From CAYUYV01 sp050331455 (GTDB lineage Bacteria; Pseudomonadota; Alphaproteobacteria; JAJFIK01): a stretch of DNA of 64,000 nt. The notes under the pieces were generated by a model. That model worked only from the letters and a program-made list of their open reading frames with translations, was not told where the DNA came from and did not search any database. Each line of letters opens with the position of its first letter. Position 1 is the first letter of the stretch. Below are positions 7,323-16,429 of the stretch, piece after piece. The stretch covers positions 35,394-99,393 of the forward strand of contig JBHJGV010000016.1 of NCBI GenBank assembly GCA_050331455.1. The letters are read 5' to 3'. A program made the position numbers and the translations under genes.

Positions 7323-10300
7323 TCAAGGCGCACCCGGACGGGCCCCGCCTGGGGCGCCGGAGCCCGGTTTGCGCCGACCCTCGCGGCGTCGGGCCAGCCG
7401 CTCGAGGGCCTGGTCGAGATCTTGGTCGGGCACCCGCATGGCGTGGGGCCCTGCGGTCCACAGCAGCACGCAGTCCACGGTGTGTCCCGGAAAAACCTGC
7501 GTCAACAGGGCTCTGTAAAGCGCCATTTGCACGACATAGCGGTCCGAGACGCCGGACAGCGCCGTGGGCGCCGGCCGGTTGGTCTTGTAGTCCACGATCT
7601 GGACCCGGGTGTCCGTGACCACCAGTCGGTCGATCTGGCCGTCGATCACGACTGCGTCACCGAGCAGGGGCACGGTTCCCGCCAGGGGCACTTCCGCTTG
7701 GCTGCCCGGCGCGAACAGGGTGGCAAATTCCGGGTGCTCCATGACGCCCAAGACCTCCTCCAGCAGGGGGCCCTGGTCATCCAAAGGCAGGCGATGGGCG
7801 GGATGGGCAAGAAAGGCGGCGCCCGTGTCCCGCCATGTCTGCGGCGCAAGATCGGGAAGCACCTGGAGCAGCTTGTGCACGAGGCGGCCCCGGCGAAAGC
7901 GATCCGTCGGCACACGGTCCGCCGGGGGCAGGGCCGGCAGCGGCGTGTCGGGATCGTCCGTGGCCGTCAAATGGGAGGGTGCAAGGCTGATGCCCGGCGC
8001 CGGTTCCGCCGCCGCCGGCCGCCGGGTCCACTCCGGCAGGCATGTCGGGGTCTCGACCGCGGGCGATGAAGCGGTCTCGACCGGTCGCTCCGGCTTCGGG
8101 TCGGGCGCTCCGAGGCGCAGCCCATCGCCGAGATTGCCGAGGTCATGCTCCCCCAGGTCAAAGGCACTGGCATGGGGAGCCAGGGCCCCGTGCACGAGAT
8201 TGTACCAGCAGGCCTCCGGCCGGGCTCTTTTACCCCCATAGCCCATGACATAGAGCCGATCCTCCGCCCGCGTCATGGCCACGTAAAGCAGACGCCGATA
8301 TTCCGCCTCTCGCCGCGCCGACAGGCGCTCCCGCACGGCGGCGGCCGGCTCGGGATCCTCCGGTTTGCTCGGACACCAGAACAGGGCAGGAGGCGTGCCG
8401 TCCTCCGCATCGGGATCGGTCAGGATTTTCGAATCCTGCTTACCATCGGGCATCGTGCAGGTGTCGGGCAGGATTACGATGGGTGCCTCCAGACCCTTGG
8501 CCCCATGGACCGTCATGATGCGGACTTCCCCGCCGACCCGGTCTCCGGTCTCCATGTCCCGTTTGATGGTGGGCGGGCTGCGCTCCAGACGATCGAGAAA
8601 GCTGGTGAGATCCGGCACGCCGCGCGCCTCTTCGGTTGCGGCCAGGGTCAGGAATTCCTCGATGGGGTCGGCGGCGTCCGGGCCCAGGCGCGCCAGCAGG
8701 GCCCGCCGGCCGCCCTGTTCCGAAAGCAGCCAGTGATAGAAGTCGAAGGGCGCACGCCGTCGCCCCATATCGCGCACCGACCGCAGCCGGTCGGCGGCCT
8801 CGCGCCAGTCCGGGTGCTCCTCAACACGCTCTTTGAGGGCAGTCCACAGGCGGCCCGTCCGGCCCTGGGCGAGGGCGAAAAGATCGTCCTCGCTAAGGCC
8901 GATCAGTGGGCCCTTCAGCACGGTGGCGAGGGTCAGATCGTCCTCGGGCAGAAGGGCGAAGCGCCCGAGCGCCATGAGGTCCATGACCGCAATATGGTCC
9001 GTAAGGGACAGGCGGTCCGTACCGGCCACGGGCACATCTGCGGTTTTCAGTTCCCGCGTCAGCAGAGTCACGAAATCCGTCCGCCGGCGGACCAGGATCA
9101 GAATATCGCCGGGCTCGACCGGGCGGCCCAGCCGCGCCAGCCATTCCCCGTCCCTGATCCAGCCCGCGATCAGGCCGGCCAGACGCGCCGCGAGCCGGGC
9201 CGGTGGGCTTGCCGCGGGCGTCTTGTCCACGGGCGCGGTCCAGGGATCGGGTTTTTCCGCGTCCTCCGCCTCGAAGACCGGCCAGACCTCCACCAGACCC
9301 TGGGCATTCACCCGCAGGGGATCGTGGCGCACCGGCGTGCCACCGGCCGAGACCATGGCGGCGCTTTCGGCATCGGCGAAGACGAGATCGACCGCCTGAA
9401 GAATGTCCGGAGCCGACCGGAAGGACAGGCTCAGGGACACCGGACCCCAGGGCCGGTGGCCGGCGGCGGTGGCGGCCTCGAAATGGGCCCGGGTGCGCTC
9501 GAAACCGGCCGGTTCGGCGCCCTGGAAGCTGTAGATGGACTGTTTTTCGTCGCCCACGGCGAAGATGGTGCGTTTGTCGTCCGCGGCGCTGGCCCCGACG
9601 AAGAATTCGTCCGCAAGACGGCGGATGATTTCCCAGGCCGCCGGGCTCGTGTCCTGGGCCTCGTCCACAAGGATGTGGTCGATGCCCTGGTCGAGCTTGT
9701 AATGGACCCACGCGCCGGCGCCCTCGTCGCGGAGCAGGGCCCGGGCATGGTCGATCAGGTCGTTGAAGTCGAGGACGCCGCGCCGGGTCTTCGCCTCGCG
9801 ATACAGCCGGTAGAAGCGGGACGCGACGGTGATTAAGGCATCACTGTTCCGGGCACAGACGGCGGCCTTGACCTGCTGCTCCAACGCGATGATCCGATCC
9901 TGCTCCGCAAGGAGATCGTCAATGAGACCCGGAAAGGCCTTCTGGGTCTTCGCCGTCATCAGGAAATTGACGGTCTTGGGATCGCCATCGACCGTCAGAA
10001 AGGCGCTTTTGTAAAGGTTATACGCGTCGAAGCGGTCTTCGGCGGCCAGAAAGCCCGAGAGTTTTTCGGCCTGCTCAAGGTCCCGTTTTGATCCCCCTTG
10101 GAGCGCGCCCAAGGCCCGGCGCAGGATATCCTCCGGCAGAACGCCGGGAGCAAGGGCGGCCCGCCGCAGGCTGTCTTCGTCCGTGCCCGGCGTGATTCCC
10201 AGCGCCTTGAAGACCCGGGCCCGCGTCGCGGCCGCCGCTTCGCCTGTGTCCAGGGCGCCTTCGAGGGTCAGCCGGGTGTTCAACAAATCCCGGAGGATCT

Positions 10301-10877
10301 GGTCGAAGCCCGTCTCCTCCAACATCTCGGTGATCCGGTCCAGCGCGTCGGCCAGGGCCGGGTCCTTGCCGTCGCACAACATCCGGTCCCGCGCCTCCCG
10401 CGACAGGACATCCGCCTCCATATCATCCAGCACTTCGAAGCCGGGGGCGAGGCCCGCCTCCAGGGGGAAGCGGGAGAGCACGCTCTGGGCAAAGGCGTGG
10501 ATGGTCTGGATCTTCAGGCCGCCCGGCGTTTCGAGGGCCCGGGCGAACAGGCGCCGTGCGGCGCCGAAATCCTCCGGCTTCAGGGCGGCACCGACCTTTT
10601 CGAGTTCCGGCGCGAGGTCCGCATCCGACAAGGTGGACCAGCGTCCCAGCAGGCCGAACAGGCGGTTCAGCATCTGGGCGGCGGCGGCCTTGGTGAAGGT
10701 CAGGCACAGAATCTGGGCCGGCGGCGTCCCCGCAATGAGCAGCCGCGCCACCCGGGAGGTGAGCACATGGGTCTTGCCGGCGCCCGCATTGGCCGAAGCC
10801 CAGGAGGACCGGGCCGGATCCGAGGCGCGGTGCTGGGCGTCGATGGTCTGCTGGGGAATGTTCAGCACCTTACTCAT
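7323..10877 (-). CDS. addA: Double-strand break repair helicase-nuclease subunit AddA
   Basis: UvrD-like helicase with a C-terminal nuclease, the functional counterpart of RecB; with AddB it resects broken DNA ends for RecA loading. The 1184-residue protein shows Walker A ANAGAGKTHVL near residue 30, FTKAAAAQML, the Walker B/helicase II motif LVDEAQDTSPAAW, GDEKQSIYSFQGAEP, the late helicase motif TVHGAKGLEAPIV, and the RecB-type nuclease motif IVDYKTNRP near the C-terminus. The start at 10877 follows GGAGGGG and overlaps the addB stop as ATGA, so translation of the two subunits is coupled. Confidence 0.96.
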   Translation of the reverse strand: MSKVLNIPQQTIDAQHRASDPARSSWASANAGAGKTHVLTSRVARLLIAGTPPAQILCLTFTKAAAAQMLNRLFGLLGRWSTLSDADLAPELEKVGAALKPEDFGAARRLFARALETPGGLKIQTIHAFAQSVLSRFPLEAGLAPGFEVLDDMEADVLSREARDRMLCDGKDPALADALDRITEMLEETGFDQILRDLLNTRLTLEGALDTGEAAAATRARVFKALGITPGTDEDSLRRAALAPGVLPEDILRRALGALQGGSKRDLEQAEKLSGFLAAEDRFDAYNLYKSAFLTVDGDPKTVNFLMTAKTQKAFPGLIDDLLAEQDRIIALEQQVKAAVCARNSDALITVASRFYRLYREAKTRRGVLDFNDLIDHARALLRDEGAGAWVHYKLDQGIDHILVDEAQDTSPAAWEIIRRLADEFFVGASAADDKRTIFAVGDEKQSIYSFQGAEPAGFERTRAHFEAATAAGHRPWGPVSLSLSFRSAPDILQAVDLVFADAESAAMVSAGGTPVRHDPLRVNAQGLVEVWPVFEAEDAEKPDPWTAPVDKTPAASPPARLAARLAGLIAGWIRDGEWLARLGRPVEPGDILILVRRRTDFVTLLTRELKTADVPVAGTDRLSLTDHIAVMDLMALGRFALLPEDDLTLATVLKGPLIGLSEDDLFALAQGRTGRLWTALKERVEEHPDWREAADRLRSVRDMGRRRAPFDFYHWLLSEQGGRRALLARLGPDAADPIEEFLTLAATEEARGVPDLTSFLDRLERSPPTIKRDMETGDRVGGEVRIMTVHGAKGLEAPIVILPDTCTMPDGKQDSKILTDPDAEDGTPPALFWCPSKPEDPEPAAAVRERLSARREAEYRRLLYVAMTRAEDRLYVMGYGGKRARPEACWYNLVHGALAPHASAFDLGEHDLGNLGDGLRLGAPDPKPERPVETASSPAVETPTCLPEWTRRPAAAEPAPGISLAPSHLTATDDPDTPLPALPPADRVPTDRFRRGRLVHKLLQVLPDLAPQTWRDTGAAFLAHPAHRLPLDDQGPLLEEVLGVMEHPEFATLFAPGSQAEVPLAGTVPLLGDAVVIDGQIDRLVVTDTRVQIVDYKTNRPAPTALSGVSDRYVVQMALYRALLTQVFPGHTVDCVLLWTAGPHAMRVPDQDLDQALERLARRREGRRKPGSGAPGGARPGAP

Positions 10878-13800
10878 GCGTCCCCTCCAACGTCCACGGA
10901 CCATTCCTTCACCCGGGCGAGATGATCGTAATCGCCTTTGGATGTCTCATGCTTCGGGATATGGCGGGGGCGGTAGGGCGTTTCGGGCCGCCCATATTGG
11001 CGGATAAGCTGGCCGAGACCGACGGCGGCGTCATAGGACAGTTGGGAGACGGTGTCCTCGCCGACGGCGATGTCGCCGGGCTTGTCAGCGGAGCGTCCGC
11101 CCTTGAAGGGGACATAGCGCAGCCACGCGACCGGCCCTGCGGGCACGTTCTCGAAGGCGCCGGCCCCCACCATCAGGGCCTCAAGCGCCAGCTGGGGCGC
11201 AAGGCCCGCCTCGACCTCTTTGCGCGATGGGGGCTGACCGGTCTTGTAATCGATGATGGCGTAGCCGCCGCTCAGCCGGTCGATGCGGTCGGCCCGGCCG
11301 GTCACGGTGAACCCATCCGTATCGGGAACGCTCCAGGATCCGGCCACTTCGATGGCCAGCGGCGCCGCCTTCTCCCGCCAGGCCCGTTCGGTCTCGAAAA
11401 ACCAATGGGCGGCCTGGCGGAACCGCGGGCCCCAGAAGGTGCGCTGGGCCGGGTCGGTCAGGATGTGGGACAGGCTGCGCTCGCCCTCGGCGATCAGCGC
11501 TTCGAGAGCCCCATCGGGCAGAGTGTCGCGATGGGTGGCAACGAAACGCTCCAGAAGGTCATGGACGAAAATGCCCCGTTCCCTCGGGCCCGGCGCCTGG
11601 TCCAAAGGATCGAGGGGGCGCAGGCGCAGCACATGCTTGGCGTAAATCGCATAAGGGTCGCGGATCAGGGTCTCGATTTCCGTGACCGACAGGGATGTCG
11701 GTCGGTGTTCCACAGGAGGCTTGGGTCGCGGCTCGGCGCTGCGCGCCACGGTGTCAGGCCGGTCGAGGGCCTGGGCGAGGGCGCAATAATCCGCAGACGG
11801 CGCCAGCGCATCGGCCTGGCCGGCCCCCTTCAGCAGGTTTTCAAGACGCAACAGCCAACGGGACGGGACCTGGGGCGTGCCGTCCACTTTTTCCGCCCGG
11901 GTCAGATAGACCGTCGGCGCGCCGCAAAGCTGGGAAAAGTCATGGGCCGCCTGGCCGATGCGTCGCTCCGGCGACGGCAGACCGAGGTTATAGCGCATGG
12001 GCCGGCTCAACCAGGGATCCGCCCCCGGATCATCGGGCCAGGTGCCCTCATTGAGGCTGCCCAGGATCATGACATCCGTCTGCTGAAGGCGTGCTTCGAG
12101 GGGCCCCCAGATGAACAGGCGCGGATGGCGCGGCCGGGCCGGGCGCACGACGATGGTCTCGATCAGGCTCTCGAACAGGGCCGGATAATCCGTGACCGTG
12201 ATCGCCTCCGCGAAGGACCCGTCCCCGGTCAACTCGGCCATCACGGCCGCCAGGGCATCCCCCGCATCGCCGAGCCATAGCCGCTCCGCGCCGTCATTCT
12301 CCGCTTCCGAACGGGCCAGGGCCTCGCCGACGGATGCATGGGCCAGTGCCCAGGCGCTCAGGTCATAGGCCGCGCCATCGGCCAGGGCCGTCAGCGGCGC
12401 AAAGGCCGCCGCGAGGCGGTCCACCAGATCTGCGAGGTCCTCCGCCTGGGGAAGGGGTGCACCGTCCCGGTCCCTCAGGCGGTCGGGCAACGCCGTTTTC
12501 AGACCTTCAAGGCCCGGCTTCGGACGCAGGCCCCTCAGGACGCTCCGGTCGAGCAGGCCGACACGATAGTCCCGCCGCCCCACATCCAAGCCCAGACGGC
12601 AAAGTGGATGCTTCAGTAGGCTGAGGAGCGGAACCGGCGCGAAGTCGGCCTTGAGAGCATTGGCCGTCAGGCGCAAAAAGACGGCCGGCGGCGTTGTCAT
12701 CAGGGGATCGCCGGCGCTGTCGTCCACGTCGATCCGCCAGCGGCGCAATTCTTCGCGCACCCGCCGGGCCAGCATCCGGTCCGGTGTAACGAGGGCCGCG
12801 GATCGTTCCGGCGTTTCCAGGGTCTCCCGCAAGATGAGGGCGATGGCGCGGGCTTCCTCGGCGGGCGTTGCCGCATCGATCCGGTGCAGATCCCGGGTCG
12901 CCTCGGGCGGCGCGATGCCATCCTTCACCTGGAGCCAGCCATCGGTCGTGCCGGCCGGACGCAGGGCCTCGTTGATCAGCCGCAGGCGCCGTTGGCGCGG
13001 CGCGCGATCCTCCGCCCCCGGCCAATGGGGTACCGTATCCGGCATGCGCTCGAAGGCATCCAGCAGATCCCTCAGGCCGTATTGCGGATGGCTGTCCTCC
13101 AGGCTTGCCCAGACATCCGAATCGATACCCCGGTCGAGACCGGGCAGGACGACGGCACCCTCGGGCAGGCCCGCAATGACCTGGAGCAGACGGCGGGTCG
13201 CCGGAACGCTGCCCGTGGAGCCTGCCGCGATCACGGGATCCGTCGGCGGGCTCGCCTCCCAGCGCCGGGCCAGGGCATCGATCAGCCGGGCGCGGCGGAT
13301 CTGCCGGTCCATCACACCCTGTTCGTCGAGCACGGCGGGCCAGGCGTCGGTCAGGATGGAGAGAAACTGCACCGTATGCTGCCAATGGACGGCGAAGCGG
13401 TCCGGAGCCAGGGTCTTGAGACCCGCCAAATCGGCCTCGGCGGTCTGCACCTCGTCCAGGAAGGCGCCGAGATCACGGGCGAGCCGGGCGGCCTGGCCCG
13501 GTGCGATGCCCCGGTCCCGGCCCGGCGCCCGCGCCGTTTGCCAGCGCTGGATGAGCTGGGCGAGGATGAGGCGCCGCCGCAGGTCCGGCACCTCCGGGCA
13601 GAGGTCGAGATCCGTTGCACCCGTGGGGCCGTCCGTCGCCAGAAGATCGTCCTCGTCCACATCGCCGATGGGCTGGATGCGGGGCAGCAGCACGACGCCC
13701 CCGCCGGTCTGCGCCGCCCAGTCCTGAAAGGCGCTGCGGGCCACCCGGACCGCCCGCCGCGTGGGCAAAAGCAGGGTGACGCGCGTGAGGGCGAAGGGAT

Positions 13801-13903
13801 CGTCCGTGGTGCGGTACCAGCGGGCCGTGATGCCCTTCACGAGGGCTGGGAGAAAGGCCTGGCCGGCGGGAATGGTGAACAGGGCGGCGGGTTGGGTCGT
13901 CAT
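10874..13903 (-). CDS. addB: Double-strand break repair protein AddB
   Basis: Partner of AddA, 1009 residues, of the alphaproteobacterial AddB type. Seen: an N-terminal inactive-helicase-like region (TIPAGQAFLPALVKG, then LLLPTRRAVR), and a C-terminal PD-(D/E)XK nuclease domain with VTGRADRIDRL and AIIDYKTGQPPS. The start at 13903 is fixed by AGGGAGGG and by the family start TIPAG; the frame is open for another 104 codons upstream only because of high GC. The ATG overlaps the murU stop (ATGA) and the stop overlaps the addA start, so the three genes are translated as a chain. Confidence 0.95.
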   Translation of the reverse strand: MTTQPAALFTIPAGQAFLPALVKGITARWYRTTDDPFALTRVTLLLPTRRAVRVARSAFQDWAAQTGGGVVLLPRIQPIGDVDEDDLLATDGPTGATDLDLCPEVPDLRRRLILAQLIQRWQTARAPGRDRGIAPGQAARLARDLGAFLDEVQTAEADLAGLKTLAPDRFAVHWQHTVQFLSILTDAWPAVLDEQGVMDRQIRRARLIDALARRWEASPPTDPVIAAGSTGSVPATRRLLQVIAGLPEGAVVLPGLDRGIDSDVWASLEDSHPQYGLRDLLDAFERMPDTVPHWPGAEDRAPRQRRLRLINEALRPAGTTDGWLQVKDGIAPPEATRDLHRIDAATPAEEARAIALILRETLETPERSAALVTPDRMLARRVREELRRWRIDVDDSAGDPLMTTPPAVFLRLTANALKADFAPVPLLSLLKHPLCRLGLDVGRRDYRVGLLDRSVLRGLRPKPGLEGLKTALPDRLRDRDGAPLPQAEDLADLVDRLAAAFAPLTALADGAAYDLSAWALAHASVGEALARSEAENDGAERLWLGDAGDALAAVMAELTGDGSFAEAITVTDYPALFESLIETIVVRPARPRHPRLFIWGPLEARLQQTDVMILGSLNEGTWPDDPGADPWLSRPMRYNLGLPSPERRIGQAAHDFSQLCGAPTVYLTRAEKVDGTPQVPSRWLLRLENLLKGAGQADALAPSADYCALAQALDRPDTVARSAEPRPKPPVEHRPTSLSVTEIETLIRDPYAIYAKHVLRLRPLDPLDQAPGPRERGIFVHDLLERFVATHRDTLPDGALEALIAEGERSLSHILTDPAQRTFWGPRFRQAAHWFFETERAWREKAAPLAIEVAGSWSVPDTDGFTVTGRADRIDRLSGGYAIIDYKTGQPPSRKEVEAGLAPQLALEALMVGAGAFENVPAGPVAWLRYVPFKGGRSADKPGDIAVGEDTVSQLSYDAAVGLGQLIRQYGRPETPYRPRHIPKHETSKGDYDHLARVKEWSVDVGGDA

Positions 13904-14664
13904 GGGCCCTCCCTGGCCGGCGCCGGGTTCTCGCCCGCTTCGCGAAGCCGGTCTTCCGCGTCCAGCACGCCCTGGGGCGTGCCCACATGCATCCAATAGC
14001 CGTCGAGCCGCAGTCCGAACAGGCGTCCTTCCGCCATGGCCCGGTCCCACAGGATGCGCGTGGAAAAGGCCCCGTGCGGCGGGTCGCGGAACAGCCGGGG
14101 GCTGACCATCTGGACCCCGGTCCATGCGAAAGGGGCGAAGCCGCCCTTGGGACGCCAGGCAAGGCGCCCATCCGCATCCATGGTGAAATCGCCGCGGCCG
14201 TCGAAGCCGCAGCAATTGACCAGGGGGACGATCAGCATGAGGGCGTCCATGGTGTCGGAATCAAAGCGTTCGATCAGCCGGGGGATGTTCGGTCCGTTGG
14301 CCTCCAGCCAGATCGAGTCCGCGTTGTAGGTGACGAAAGGCGCCCCGCCGAGCAGGGGGAGGGCCTTCACGACACCGCCGCCGGTGTCGAGCAGGGCGTC
14401 CGTCTCGTCGGAAATTCTGATCCGGGGCGCCGTGCGGCGGGATGCCAGGTGATCGCGCAGCATCGCGCCCTTGTAGTGGATATTGACCACCGTCTCCGCG
14501 ATGCCCGCTTCGGCGAGCCGGTCCAGGACCCGGTCAATGAGAGGCCGTCCCAGAACGGGCACCAGGGGTTTCGGTCGGTCATCCGTGAGCGGACGCATCC
14601 GGGTGCCCAGACCGGCGGCGAGGACCATAGCCTTGGGCGGAAGGGGCGATGGGGTCTCGGCCAT
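13900..14664 (-). CDS. murU: Nucleotidyltransferase, MurU-like (N-acetylmuramate-1-phosphate uridylyltransferase)
   Basis: Sugar-phosphate nucleotidyltransferase of 254 residues. The nucleotide-binding signature AAGLGTRMRPLTDDRPKPLVPV occurs at about residues 16-37 and is split here only for description; later YNADSIWLEA carries the metal-binding Asp and DGYWMHVGTPQGVLDA closes the fold. MurU transfers UMP to MurNAc-1-phosphate in the peptidoglycan recycling shortcut that bypasses MurA/MurB. The function is inferred mainly from the neighbouring kinase gene amgK, which would supply the phosphorylated sugar; other sugar nucleotidylyltransferases share the motifs. The ATG at 14664 was chosen where family similarity begins. 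The stop overlaps addB (ATGA). Confidence 0.85.
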   Translation of the reverse strand: MAETPSPLPPKAMVLAAGLGTRMRPLTDDRPKPLVPVLGRPLIDRVLDRLAEAGIAETVVNIHYKGAMLRDHLASRRTAPRIRISDETDALLDTGGGVVKALPLLGGAPFVTYNADSIWLEANGPNIPRLIERFDSDTMDALMLIVPLVNCCGFDGRGDFTMDADGRLAWRPKGGFAPFAWTGVQMVSPRLFRDPPHGAFSTRILWDRAMAEGRLFGLRLDGYWMHVGTPQGVLDAEDRLREAGENPAPAREGP

Positions 14665-14701
14665 GGCGCGGGTCCTTTGGCTGGTGGACGGGAAGGGCGG
14701 G

Positions 14702-15874
14702 TCAGGTCCGGCCGGGCGCCCCACGAGCCGCAAGGGCGTTGCCCCGAAGGTCCGGGGGCACATGGGCCGAAAACCATCCGGCGACGGAGGAGAGTGCCGG
14801 GTGGGCGAGGGCTTCGTCCATGGACCGCCACAGTCGCGGCATGAAACCCAAATAGCGAAGCTTGCCGTCCCGATAGCACAGGCGGGCGAAAATGCCGAGG
14901 ATCTTGGCCGTGCGCTGGGCCGAAACGACGGCATAGGCCGACCGGAAGGCCGCGTCGTCGAAGGGCATCCCGCCCTGGAGCCGGGCCGCGCTGTAGCGCT
15001 CCAGCATGGCCTCGGCGAGCCAGGGCTCCACATCGCGGCGGGCATCGGTCAGCAGGGAGACGAGGTCATAGGCCTCGGGGCCGCGCAAGGCGTCCTGGAA
15101 ATCGAGCAGGCCGACCCGGGCCGGGCCCGTTCGCCCGGGCAGCCAGACCAAGTTTTCCGCATGATAGTCCCGGTGCACGAACACCGGTTGGGCGTTCTCA
15201 AGCGAGGCGAGGACCGGATCCCAGGCGGCGTGATAGGCGGCGCGCAGGGCCGAGGGCACGCATGATGCTTCGGTCGCGGCTGTCCAGTACCAGTCCAGGA
15301 ACAGGTCGATCTCGGCGCGCAAGGCGAGGGCGTCATAGGTGAGGAGGGGCCAATGGGAGCCATCCTCCACCGCCAGTCGGTCCGGCGCCTCGCGGCCATG
15401 GAGGTGAACGAGAAGATCCACCGCGGTCTCGTAAAGGGCGCGGGGCGGGGTTCCCGCTTCGATGACCCGGGCGAAGAGATCGTCCCCCAGATCCTCGAGG
15501 AGCAGCAGCCCCTGGATATGATCCGCTGCCGAAACGTCCGGCGCACTGAGGCCCTGGGCCCGCAACCAGGCGGCGGCGCCCGTGAAGGCGCGCGGTTCCG
15601 GGCCGGCAAGGCGCGCCTGGGCATTGTATCCGAGGGCAATCCGCTCCTCCCATGTCGCCCCGGGGGGGCAGGCCGCCGTTTCCGCCGCCGGGGGCGCGTC
15701 CATGAGCACGGCGCGCCGGTCCCCTTCGACGAGGCGGAAATAGCGGCGCGTGGAGGCATCGGCCGTCAGCGGGCGGAGCGCCGCGCGGGGCCAGCCATGG
15801 GCCTCCACAAAGGCCTCCCGCAAGGGGGCGCGGGGATCGGGGGCGGACGCATCGCGTGGGTCAGAGGTCGTCAA
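14702..15874 (-). CDS. amgK: Sugar kinase of the aminoglycoside phosphotransferase family, AmgK-like
   Basis: Choline/aminoglycoside kinase fold, 390 residues. The catalytic loop FVHRDYHAENLVW and metal-binding LLDFQDALRGP are intact, and LLLEDLGDDLF precedes them as in AmgK proteins. AmgK phosphorylates the anomeric carbon of N-acetylmuramate and N-acetylglucosamine recovered from the cell wall, giving MurU its substrate. I place the start at TTG 15874, with GGAGAG six bases upstream; this overlaps the tsaE end by 14 bases in another frame. A start further in is possible, since the first 30 residues are poorly conserved. The pairing with murU supports the assignment; sequence alone supports only a sugar kinase. 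Confidence 0.85.
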   Translation of the reverse strand: MTTSDPRDASAPDPRAPLREAFVEAHGWPRAALRPLTADASTRRYFRLVEGDRRAVLMDAPPAAETAACPPGATWEERIALGYNAQARLAGPEPRAFTGAAAWLRAQGLSAPDVSAADHIQGLLLLEDLGDDLFARVIEAGTPPRALYETAVDLLVHLHGREAPDRLAVEDGSHWPLLTYDALALRAEIDLFLDWYWTAATEASCVPSALRAAYHAAWDPVLASLENAQPVFVHRDYHAENLVWLPGRTGPARVGLLDFQDALRGPEAYDLVSLLTDARRDVEPWLAEAMLERYSAARLQGGMPFDDAAFRSAYAVVSAQRTAKILGIFARLCYRDGKLRYLGFMPRLWRSMDEALAHPALSSVAGWFSAHVPPDLRGNALAARGAPGRT

Positions 15875-16346
15875 GGCGGGCTCTCCAGGGCAGGTCGGGA
15901 CCGCTGATCTCGGCCCTGCGGCCCTCGACGGCACCCATGTCTTGGGGGACAAGGCGTACCTGGAGCGCGCCGGCCGGCAGGTTCGGGCCGAGGCGCTCGG
16001 GCCATTCGACCAAGGACACGCCGCCCGCCAGGGCCTCGTCCCATCCCAGTTCCACAACCTCGGCCGGTTCGCCGATTCGGTAAAGATCGAAATGCCAGAT
16101 GGGAAAGCGCGCGGCGTCATAGGTCTGGACAAGGGTGAAGGTTGGGCTTGGCACTTCCTCATCCAGGGCGGTGAGGGCGCGCACGAAACCGCGGGCCAGA
16201 GTGGTTTTGCCGGCGCCCAGATCCCCCGACAGCGCGATCACGTCGCCGGGTGCCGCGGCCGCAGCGAGGCGGGCGCCCAGCCGCGCCGTGTCCGTATCGT
16301 CCCGCAGGGATACGGTGCGCGTGAAGGGCATGTTGACCAGCGGCAT
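15861..16346 (-). CDS. tsaE: tRNA threonylcarbamoyladenosine biosynthesis ATPase TsaE
   Basis: P-loop ATPase of 161 residues needed with TsaB and TsaD for the t6A37 modification of ANN-decoding tRNAs. The Walker A segment SGDLGAGKTTLARGF lies at residues 40-54, followed by the TsaE signatures SPTFTLVQTY and HFDLYRIG, and VEWPERL. It is the first gene of a minus-strand series continuing with amgK, murU, addB and addA, with overlaps at nearly every junction. An in-frame ATG at codon 6 is an alternative start. Confidence 0.95.
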   Translation of the reverse strand: MPLVNMPFTRTVSLRDDTDTARLGARLAAAAAPGDVIALSGDLGAGKTTLARGFVRALTALDEEVPSPTFTLVQTYDAARFPIWHFDLYRIGEPAEVVELGWDEALAGGVSLVEWPERLGPNLPAGALQVRLVPQDMGAVEGRRAEISGPDLPWRARLDDL

Positions 16347-16429
16347 GGTGTAAGCTCTCTCCCCGGGCCTATATCCAGAAAAAGCGGGGCCGGCGACACG
16401 ACCCCATCCCTAAGGGAGGACCGGGACGG

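Noticed and set aside
8145..9836. Open frame of 563 codons on the plus strand
   Set aside because: Antisense to addA, which has all helicase and nuclease motifs. No ribosome site and no recognisable domain.
10922..12280. Open frame of 452 codons on the plus strand
   Set aside because: Shadow of addB; composition is that of reversed GC-rich codons.
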